From Cyprinodon diabolis (Eukaryota > Chordata > Actinopteri > Cyprinodontiformes > Cyprinodontidae): a stretch of 64,000 nucleotides of DNA. The stretch is taken from contig CM060082.1 of assembly GCA_030533445.1 (NCBI GenBank), positions 37,831,817 to 37,895,816 of the forward strand, read 5' to 3'. The notes below the pieces were generated by a model that did not search any database, was not told the origin of the DNA, and was given only the letters and a program-made list of their open reading frames with translations. This document shows, piece by piece, positions 11,403-22,200 of this stretch. The stretch's first letter is position 1; every line of letters begins with the position of its first letter. A program made the position numbers and the translations under genes.

Positions 11403-13000
11403 TTGAAAGGAAATAAATTCTTTCAGGTCTAGTGTTTTTGTTTTCCATCAGATGTTCCGGGTGATATTTATATATGTAATGGAATATTTATTGACAAGCT
11501 ATGCATAGCAATTATTTAATATTTAATTTTATTTGATTAAATATCTTATACATATTTAATTTTGAATGAAGCTGCTTTCCATATTCTCCTACTTTGTGAA
11601 GTAGAAGACTCTTGAAATTCTATAATGTTTGACTGGTAAATACAGTTGCAGCTGGGGGTGATTTCTCCATGGGGGGGCTATAAATTCAAAATAGACATAT
11701 ACCAAAAACCAATCAAACATATACTAAGTTATCACACCAGTATATTTATATGAATGCCAACAACAACAAAAAATTATAAAAAGCACTTTATAAAAACAAA
11801 GCATCATTTCATGAACAGGTTTACTTTTTGTAAATAAATTTTGCCCTTCTGAGGCTTTGTGAAGGTAAATCCGTGTTTTAATGGTTCAATATTGTGTCAC
11901 AAACCTAAAAAAAATAATGTCCCGAGTTAATAATGGAGAAGTTATTAGTCAGCTTTATATATTTTTTATATATATAAACTATTTATTTTCTCTGAATGGG
12001 CTTATTTAAGAGCAATTATGCAAATTAACAAACATGTAGAAAAAGTACACTATATTATATTATTTTCCATTTGAATCCCAGATTGTTAATGCTTGTTTGC
12101 CTTTTCTAAAAGGGATTTAAATCAGTCCTAACTGTCTTTATCCATGCTGGATCAGATCCTGACCTTTGAAAAAGGAGGCAGGGAAAACAGAATAAAGAGT
12201 TATCCTCGCTACATGCAATTAGTGAAGCCTTATAGCTAAACCAGGTCCTAGAAAAAGACCTCGGTGCCACCTTGGGGCGCAATTCTCCTACGTAAAACTC
12301 TCTCTGAATAAAAAATGCTTTATTTATCTTTCGAATCTAAAAAATATATATCAGTATATTTCCAAATATTTAAATTTTATAATTTTTTTTGTTTTTTATG
12401 TCTTAATTAAGGTAATTGAGTGGGTGCAGGAGCACCCTAGCGCCCCCTATTGGGCAGCAGCCACTGATTCGGGCCCTGATCTTGGATCAGAACCTTCTCC
12501 CAGGTGCAGACCCAATACGGCCATATACATCTTAGACATGTACCAAATTCTGTTCATGTTAAGATTGCACCAAGGAGATGTTTGAATAAAAAAAAGAGAA
12601 AGCATAAGTCTTTCACTTACACTTTGGAAAGTAGCTTGGTATAAATGGTATAAAAAAACAAAATCATAAAAGAGTTACCTAATTTTATTGCAAATATCTG
12701 ACTTAAAATTGCCATAAAATATGTGATTTTTAGGTAATAAACTAAACGTAACTTTGATTTTTGTTCTAAACATAACATCATTTTTCAACTCAACATCCAA
12801 CTCTTTGATATCAGAGCTTATAAAAATTTTGACTTGTATATTGAAAAAATAGTTGTTGTTTTTTTGGCATAAATATCCTCCTACATGATATCACTAATAT
12901 TACTATTGCTTTATTTGAACTTGTCTTTTTTTATTCTACAAATGGCACTCTCAGGCTTCCTTATTAACAGACCGTTTTGCGTCTTGAAAGTAAAGCGACC
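11403..13000. other. AT-rich intergenic DNA, nothing recognised
   Basis: No gene or clear element. A short GC-richer patch at 12420-12490 (GCGCCCCCTATTGGGCAG) may be a repeat fragment. Confidence 0.5.
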
Positions 13001-13001
13001 T

Positions 13002-13015
13002 GTTGCCATGGATAC
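13002..13015 (+). promoter_or_regulatory. Candidate RFX X-box
   Basis: GTTGCCATGGATAC keeps the first half-site (GTTGCC) of the RFX X-box exactly. Four of six bases of the second half-site (consensus RGYAAC, here GGATAC) match at the usual 2-bp spacing. It sits 137 bp before the start codon of a ciliary coiled-coil gene, where X-boxes of ciliary genes normally lie. The site is inferred; binding is not shown. Confidence 0.55.
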
Positions 13016-13151
13016 AACTAAAATTAGCTGTGGAGGTTAAACACCGTTAGAGAAAGCGCCAGACCGAGGAAAGAGGTTAACAGTTTATAAGCCAGAAAGT
13101 GTCCAGTGAGATTGTTCTGTTAAAGTTCAGCTGAACCGAATCTGGATCGTC

Positions 13152-16100
13152 ATGGACCCGGAGAAGGTAGCCGAAGAGTGGATGGAGGTGGTAGCGCTGG
13201 AGAAAAGGGCGGAGGAGCTGAGGAAGACCATCAGGAAGCAGGAAAAGGTTTGATCTCATTAATTCCCAGCGGTTCTGATCCAACTCATTAACACACTAAC
13301 CTTATTAGTTATTGTGCATCTAACACATTATACAATTTTACAGACTACTTACAGATTATAAAATACAGTTTATACGTAGAGCTAATTGGGTTAATGAAAT
13401 GTGTTGACATTTTTTTTCTTTTTTTATCTATTTTGAGAAAAAAAAATCTTAAGTCCGTTAATTCATTTTTTATTGTTATTTGATACAATAAAAATGTTTG
13501 ATAACATTATTTTAGAATCCAATTAAGCTATTTTAAATGTTTTGTTTTGTTCTCTTAGATCACAAGTTTTTTTTGGTTTTTGCTTTAAAACTGTTGATGT
13601 TGTTATAAATAATATTGTAGTGTGTTGGGGCAACAGAGGTTAGTTATCTTTTCCAGGTTATTAAGTTACATGTTTTATTTGTTACTGTTCTTGTGTCTGT
13701 TGTATCATCAGTTTCTGTTATAATCTGAAGTACTTGTTGTCCCACCATGAGTCTGGAAGGTATGTCCGTTAATTAACTCTGTGGTTCAATAAAGAATAAG
13801 CTTTTCAGAATGTTACGGGATACAGAAACTACCGTTAAACTCAAGTCATCTCTCTGAATAGTTGCTATAGCAACCCGTTAATGCTATAATATGCTCTATG
13901 GCGGTGACTTCTAACCAGGGGTACGCGCACCCCTAGTGGTCTACGAGTGGATTGCAAGTGGTACATGAAAATATGTTATATTAAATAGTGCTGGGATTTA
14001 CTAGTATTAGGGCCAGGCTAGAGAATTTTCTTGCTTCTATTTTGAGAATAAAGTCACGGGTTGTTGAAGATGACTTTATTCATGTAATGTTAAGACTTTG
14101 TTCTCGAAATTGAAATAGAAGAAAAAAAAAATCTCTAGCCTGGCCCTAATACTCCGTGATAATATTGCTTTGTGAGGACCCCATTGAAAGATTTAGCTTT
14201 TACCAACCTTTGAGTTCACCTTTGTCTTTGACACACATCCAAACCAAGCAGAGGAACAGACTGAATGTAAAGAACAGTCTGGGATCTGCTGTTTTCCACA
14301 CTGAGCTATCAAAGCAGGTCACGTGTCTTCATTAAAATAAAAAAAGTAAAACTAATTAAATAAGTCTGACTATAATTTTTGTTCCCAGTTCATCCAGTTT
14401 GTCATTATAAGGGAGTTACTCCCTTATAGTCCCTTATAAGGGAGGAGCTCCAGATTTATAAATACAGTTTTATAATAAGATTCTATTTTGTATTTATTTT
14501 GATTCCTTACTAATATCCAGGCTAAGAATTAAAAGCTTAACTTAAAAGATTAAGTAAAATATAGTTTTGACTGAGAGGGGAGCTCATTGTAAGACAAAAT
14601 GCTTAAAGGGAAACACAAGTCAAACAAAGTTGGGGAAACGCAGGTCTAAGGTAAAGTCTGTCAAAAACGGAAAAAACTACAATTTACATTTCACTTTTTT
14701 CAAAATGTTAAGTAAAGTAAGCATTAGGCTTAGATTTTTGTATTGGCAATGGTATAACAGACCATTATCTACAAATTTTAATGTTTACATATGTTAAAAT
14801 GATAAAGTTCTTGCATTAATATTTGCGTCTATCAGAAAAATACATACATCATCACTTTGTATTAAAAAGCCCTCAACACCATGCAGCCAAAGAAAGTTTT
14901 TAGAGCAGGGATGTCAAAGTCAAATACACGAGGACCAAAAAAAATAATTTTCTACAAGACGAGGGCCGGACTGGTTAGATGTTTATTAAAACATATTGAA
15001 GCCTATTGAACCAAGACCTAACACATTTTTAAAACAAAATATTAATATCAATATTATTAATAAACTTATTAAGATAAATACATAAACTGAAAATGCATTA
15101 CTGTGCTGCTCTATTATCCAACCGATCACTGTTTCAGAAAACAAGGGAAAATATGATTGTGTCTTTTTTTTATTGACATTTTTTGGCTGTATTTTGCATG
15201 TTTGTTGTTTTGGTTTTTGATTACACCCCTTTAACAATCCACTGGGCTGAAGCTGGTTGTCTAAGGAGGTGGAGGGCTGCTTCGCGCAGGTGTCAGCAGA
15301 GGCTGATTAAAGCCAAAATAAAAGGAGCCTGGATGGAAGGATAGGGGAGCTGATCCTGCAGGTGATAAAGACAGACACGCTGCAGAGCGAGGGGCAGGTG
15401 GGATTGGCATGCCAGATACAGAATACAGGGAGGAGAACAGACAGCACAGTCAGGGCAGAGGTCCGCCCCTGTAAGTAGCGGTCCATCTCGATCTGAGTAT
15501 CGGTAGGAAATACGTCATGGTGTCTTGGTGCGGAGATTCTGGCGTTTTCCTGCATCTTTCTTTTAGCTAGATCGGTCTGAAAAGTGGTCACAATCATGTT
15601 TTCCCCTGGGAATGTATTGTTGGTGCGTGCAACACAACCGCACCAATACTACATTCCCCACAATGCAATGGTAGTCCACGAAGTCACAGCAGCGCGCACA
15701 AGCCGCAGTGGCCTGTGTGCCAGATCCAAAGGTAATTAAATACAATCCAGCGGGCCATGGATAAACAATTCCCGCATCTGGATCACGGTCATTTAAACTG
15801 TCAGTTTCAGCTGCTAAGATGATATTTAGTCTCTAAGAGATTCCCCCCCACCCCCCCCAAAAAAAAAAAAAAAAAAAGAAGCAAAATATTAAATTTGACC
15901 AGGCGAAATTGTGAAAAGTAAAGTCGTTATTTCAAGGCCGCTTCAAAATAACAATTGGGCTCAATGTCTTGGCCAATCCTCAATGAGGCTTTGCTACAAA
16001 ACAGAACACGCAAATTGTTTTAATAGTTATTAACAATTCAAAGATAATGGGAACTAAATTTAATAAAGGAAATGAAGTAACAACAGGGACTCTTGAAAGT

Positions 16101-19100
16101 CTGTAACTGAGTGAGGTGACTATCAGAGTCTTTTCTGAAGTTTGCCTAATTTATTTTTCAATTTCATACTGAGGGGAGCGCAATTAAAGCAACATTTTAA
16201 GTCATGTCCAAGCATCCACTCTAAATCCCTCAATCACCATATAGAGCAGGGACTATATTCTAGACTGTAGTGAAGTCAGTTAACTGACCGTTTGGACAGA
16301 TGATCACTACTTTTCGCTCCACATTGATCAAGTGACTCTGCCTTCCCGCACGGTGCCTCCGCCATCTTTGTTATTTGTTGCTGCTGCTGTCACAACAAAT
16401 CCGGGATACATCGGCTCATCTAGTGATGATCACTACTTATGAAAGTTAGAGTCCACTACTTTTTTATGCACTAGACATTCAGACACTCATCTAAAATGAC
16501 GTAACCACATTATAGTGCCCCATATAGTGATTAGGGCGGACATTCAGACACAGCCAATAAATGCAGGGAAAGCTACTCATGTCCAGTAGTATCCCTTATA
16601 AGCGTTTTCATTCTTTTTTTTATGTCGTCACTGTAGATCAACCATTTGCATCTGACATTGCCCCTTTTCTTCAGCCTTTTACTTTTGATGCTGTATCTTA
16701 TGGGCCACAACAGTTTTGTTGGCCAAAAAGAACCCAAAGGATTGTCTAAACACTCTAATGTGATTTAGTCATCTTTTTCTGAACTCTGGTTTTTGACTGT
16801 AACCCACCTTTTGTATTTGTTTGTTGGTTTTTTTTGCAGCATAAGAAAAATTTGCTTCGGCGACTGGTGAAACTGCAAATCCCAGACAAAGCGAGCCACC
16901 ACAGCCTTGCTGAGGTACTTAAAACATTTTTATTAGATTTGGCTTGCTGGACCGTACACAGTCATAAACAATTAATGACACTTAAATGTTCAGTTTTTTA
17001 TTATAGAACCATAGCATTGCAATGTTTTTGCTTATTTTCTGCTTATCTCTGAAAGGAGAGTGGTTTAAAAAGCCTGGCAAATGGCAAGAAGGGGAAAAGA
17101 AAAACTGTCCTTTCTACATTTGAAAACTCTTTATGCCTTTGTCAAGCACTTCAGTGAGATGCTTAGCTATCTTATAGTCGCTTAGAGGAAAGTTTGACCC
17201 ACTCCTCATTTACAGGTGGGAGATGTCTGAGGCATCCCCTGCAGGTATGCACTATTTCTGAGCTTTAACTGTGCCTAGGACGTCCCTTTTCTTAATTCTC
17301 ACCGATTCCTGAGTGGATCTGGTACAGTTAAAATCATTGTGATTATTTTGGATTCAGTTCTGCTTTATCTTTATATGTTTATAATTCAATATATGATCTC
17401 AGATACTACTTAACAACCTAATACAACAAATCCTGCTGCTGCAAAGTCTCCTCAAACCATGACTCTTCTAGCTCTATGCTTCAGAATTTATTTATTTTTT
17501 TCCTGCATTGCTTTACTTAACTTATGCTAAAACTGCTCTCTGTTCTGTTACCTTAAAAAGTATTTTTTTCACTTGGCTTTTTTGGAGATTGAGTTTAGGT
17601 CTTCATGTTTTTCTTGAAAACTCAAGGTTTTTTCCTTGCAAATCTCACACTATTGTGTTATCTGGGACTGTGCAGACATGCACATTATAATGATCCTCGA
17701 AATGGTTGTCCTGTTCTTTTTACATCTCTTTGCAGGTAATGAAGCAGACTGAAGACGTTTTATAGTTATCTCCCTTTTATCTCCTCTTTCTTTTATCTTT
17801 TCTCCTTTTTTTCAGTTTTCCTTTCCTGTTCTACTTACATTGCAGTGTCCATATAATCTGTAAAGCTCCCTGCATAATTATAATAAAGCTATTTATATGC
17901 ATAAATCAAGAACCCTATAGAGATAGCAGTACTGCTCCACTTGTGAAAGTAAAATCTGTTGGGCTCTCGTTGGCATAAAGACAATTATTCTTATTGCCAC
18001 ATTGCCAGACAGGACACTTAAAAATAAAAAAGTAAAATTTTTGTCTGGTCTGACCATATGACATTCTTCTAGAACCTTTACGGCTTGTCAACATGTAGTT
18101 TAACAAATTCCAGTCAGGCTTTTTTATTACTTGTTTCTGGAACTAGAAGTTTACCTTTAATCTCATTATAAAGTACAATCTTTTTAGTTATTTTTTGTCT
18201 CTTTTCTTAATCTTCATATTATCTGTCTCTTTGATTTATTATCAAGTTTTCCTCCACATACAGAGAGGTTGGCTACCGTCCAATTGTTCTTAGGATTTTC
18301 CTTTGTTGATTTTCATATAACTTTTATTTATTATTACTGACCATTGTGGGTTTTCTTTCATCGAATAAGACGTACCAAACATGTCCAAATATGTTAGAAG
18401 AAACACAAATTTTTAAATGAGTGTATGGAACTTTATTGAAGAATATCATAATGAATGAACTATCATTACTTTCATCTTAGCAGGAAGAGACCAAAGCCTT
18501 AACGGAGAGGACTGAAAAGGAGGAGGAGGAAGCGAGGGAAATGGAGGCCAAAGTTCAGAGGCAGAAGGAGATGAATGCCCAGATGAAGAAGAGGATCGAG
18601 GAAATGAAGCTTGAGGCCCTCAAATATAAACCTTACAAAGATTTGATGGAGCGCGTGCTCCAGCACTCCGAGGTACTTCAAAGTGGTTTAGAGTAAATGC
18701 AGAATTCATTGTAAATCATGCAGAATTAATCTAATGTGTGGCAGTATTTGGTTCATATGAATGAACATACAAAATAACACTTGGTTACGCAGGTAAAATA
18801 CAAATGCAGGAGGTAAACAAACCTCGCTCCCAACGAGGAGCAGGTAAAAAAAGCGACTTAGCAGTGTTGTTTTTGACAGCCATCTTAGATATAATGACTT
18901 ATTAGTTTTAGTCATAACTATATCTGATGGTTTTAGTCGTTTTTTTTTTTTTTTTGTCAACTAAAACCCAGAAAGGTATTAGTCTAGTTTCAGTCAGTTT
19001 TTATGTTGCACTTCATAAAACGGATAAGCTTTACAATTTCAAATAACAATCAGATTCTTTAACACAGTGGTTCCCAACCTTTTTTAGGATAGGATGTTAT

Positions 19101-19180
19101 AGGTAGGATTAGTCTTGAACTGAATTAACCTGTGACAAGAGGCACAGATGCACCGACTGATGATTGGGAGAGGATACCGC

Positions 19181-19234
<54 letters not shown>

Positions 19235-22200
19235 GGCTGGGCGATATAGAAAAAAAGCTTATCGATAAAAAAAAATGCATATTGATCGATATCGATAATT
19301 ATTGAAAAGATTTTAAACCATATTTTATGTGCAGCTCTGCCTGGACTTTTTATAATATTGCTAAATGATTTAATTTTAATAAAGAACACAAACACAGACT
19401 TCTATTTAACCAACTTTTTAAACCATAACAGAATTATTTTAAAGAAAAATAACTTAAGAGACCTGAGTTATGTTATTAAATACTGACAAAGAATAAACTA
19501 AAGTGACCAAAATAAATATAACAAATAAATACAAACCACATACTGTGGTTTGTTTTTGGTCCGACTTGCCATGACCGAAATACTGCCAGACTGCTGAACT
19601 ACAAAAACCCTTCTTTGAAACAACTTCCTCCGACTCTCCTTGCTGCGACATCTGCATGTGCTCTGTGTTGTGGTTTGAGAGGGCGGCGCTTGGTGATGGC
19701 GTGTCTGGGTCCGCGATTGTGATTGGTTGGGAGGAAGTAGTGACTAGCATAAACCTACATGCTAGGCTACAATGAGAAGGAAGGAAAACTGCGTTTCTTT
19801 TTTATCGAACTTTTATCGACCCTCTTTTTTTTGCGCCACACGTCTATCGATCGATATATATCGTTATTGAATTATCGCCCAGCCCTAATATATATATATA
19901 TATATATTTTGTTTTGTTTTTCTGTGCGGCCCAGTACCAAATGACCCACGGACCGGTCCGCGGCCCGGTGGTTGGGGACCGCTTCTTTAAAGCTACATTG
20001 TGTAATAATTACAGGGATACACAGTCAGAAATGTAATATATTATACATAACTATGTTATTTATCGTCATCTACGAGCTCAGCCTCTTAACCTTAATATTT
20101 GCGTTGCCTTAGAATTCGTTATTTATAATTACATAGGAGCGGGTCTCGCAGCCATGGAGGCAGACATCTTCTCGCTACGTCAGCGCAGAGCCAACAAACT
20201 AGCGATTGCGAGATCGCCAAAACGTCACAACGATGTAGAAAAAATTACGGGTATATTTATTATCTTAAGTCTACATGAAATCTATACCCTACACAGACTA
20301 ATGAAATACTATCTGTAAAACTAGAACATTTCTAAAGAAATTTTGAGGGGGGCCACCTACTGCTCGTCTGGGGAACCGGGCAAATACGGCCCTGGCAAAT
20401 GATGTCGGGGCTCCCCAGACCGACTGTTTAAGCCTTTGAGGGCTGCTGAGGGAAGGAGAGAGGGCTAGGTCATGGGCAAAGAGAGCTGTGTGCCACTTGT
20501 GCTGAAATCTGGGAAATAGACGTGCACAGCGTATGATGCACAAGGGTAATATGGGTTGTCCATATTGAACCGCAGTGGGTAAAGCTCAGTTGGCGGGCTC
20601 CGCCGTCCTGCTTACGAGCCATCGCAGTGATGAAATCACCAATGGCGGGCTCTGCCCGCCTGCTAGGAGCCGTTGCAGTGATGAAATCACCATTGGCTAG
20701 ACCCCTGAGCCTGCTCTGCGCCTTCCAGAGACTCCTAAGGTGGAGCCACATCGGTGGATCACTCTGTTTCTGAGGTGGAGCCACAGTCGGTGGCTTCCTC
20801 TGTTCCTGAGGTGGAGCCGTAGTTGACGGCTTCCTCTGCTCTGGAAGTGGAGCCGTAGTGGGCGGACCTGTTGCAGAGCTGCGGGAGCGGAGACGGCGTC
20901 CTTCCCGGGGCTTCGTGCTGAAGCGGAGACAGAGTTTCTCCCGGTGCTTCCTGCTGAAGCGGAGGTGACGTCCTCCTCCAAGGCCTCTGCAGCTTGTGAG
21001 TCTCTGCTCTGCTGCCGGTTTCATGGCCGGCCACCTGAGACTTTTCCTGGCATCCCTGGTTCGCCCTTCACCCTCCATGGGCGAGTCGTTTCTTTTTTTT
21101 TCTTTGTGGCGTCTGGAATCCGCCCTTGAGGGGGGGGTACTGTCAAGATCCGGGACTTTGCCCACCAGAGGGCGCCGTGGATCCAAGTCTGGGGAGCTTG
21201 GACTCAGCTTGATCAGCTGTTTGACATTCTGCTAATTAAGGAGCTGTATGTGATTTTCTCTCTGTGCTGGATCGTTGGTCTTACCTGTGCCACCATGCCT
21301 GTCTGAGCCTTGAACCTGTGATTCTTCTGAGTTCCAATAAATATTGGACTTTTAATCCTCCCTCTGTGTCTGTGAGTCTGCATATGGGCTAGTAAAACCA
21401 TCGCATCATGACAAAAACGAAGCACAAACAAAATGGTTGGTCCCACCTGCTCCTCCCTTTATTTTAACTGCAGCACCTCACTCTCACTCACCTTTTAGCT
21501 GCTAAAGCACCCCTCCGAACAAACGACTGCTGAGTAAAAACTGTAAAAGGTATCTGAAAAATTATTTTTATCTAAGCGACAGCTATATCTTGTCTTCAAT
21601 TGGAGTAACTTTCATGGCTGTAGGTCATCTACAACCTGAATGGGAAGAGAAAGAAAAAGAAAAAACGGTTTGTCACACCTGAGCTTCTAATTGAGCTAGC
21701 TGCAGCAGCTCTCTCACCCAGCTTTCAGGTGTTTAATATACCCTCCGAACAAACGACTGCTGAGCAAAAACCGTATGAGTTATTCAAAAGATTTTTTCAC
21801 CGTGAGCGTCAGCCATCCCTCGACTTCAACTATACCAACTTTGGTGTATGTGTGTCATTCAGAGCAATATTTATGACGAGTTGAAAACACATAGTCTCAT
21901 TCGTTTTTCTCCCGACTGCTGCTCCAAAACCAATGGAAAAATGCTCTGATTCTCATCGACTTTAGGTCGGTCTGGAGGGTTTTTAAGGAAAAGTATTAAT
22001 CCTACCGTAATTCCCAAGACATTGTGTGAGTCCAAAGGTTTCAGTCTACAAACTGACCAAAAATTGTGACTCTAGCTATAAATATGTGGCCGTGAGGGCG
22101 AGTTTAAAATGTTTTTTGGTCTTAAAAAAACGGCCACCTCACACTCTAACATTTCAGCTGCTCCACTGATCCGACAAATGGTGCGTGACTAGTTACGAGC

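Noticed and set aside
20470..21186. 238-residue minus-strand open frame rich in Pro, Arg and Ser
   Set aside because: It runs antisense through the 3' part and the LTR start of a retrotransposon fragment and reflects a GC-rich tandem repeat; no domain and no splice context.
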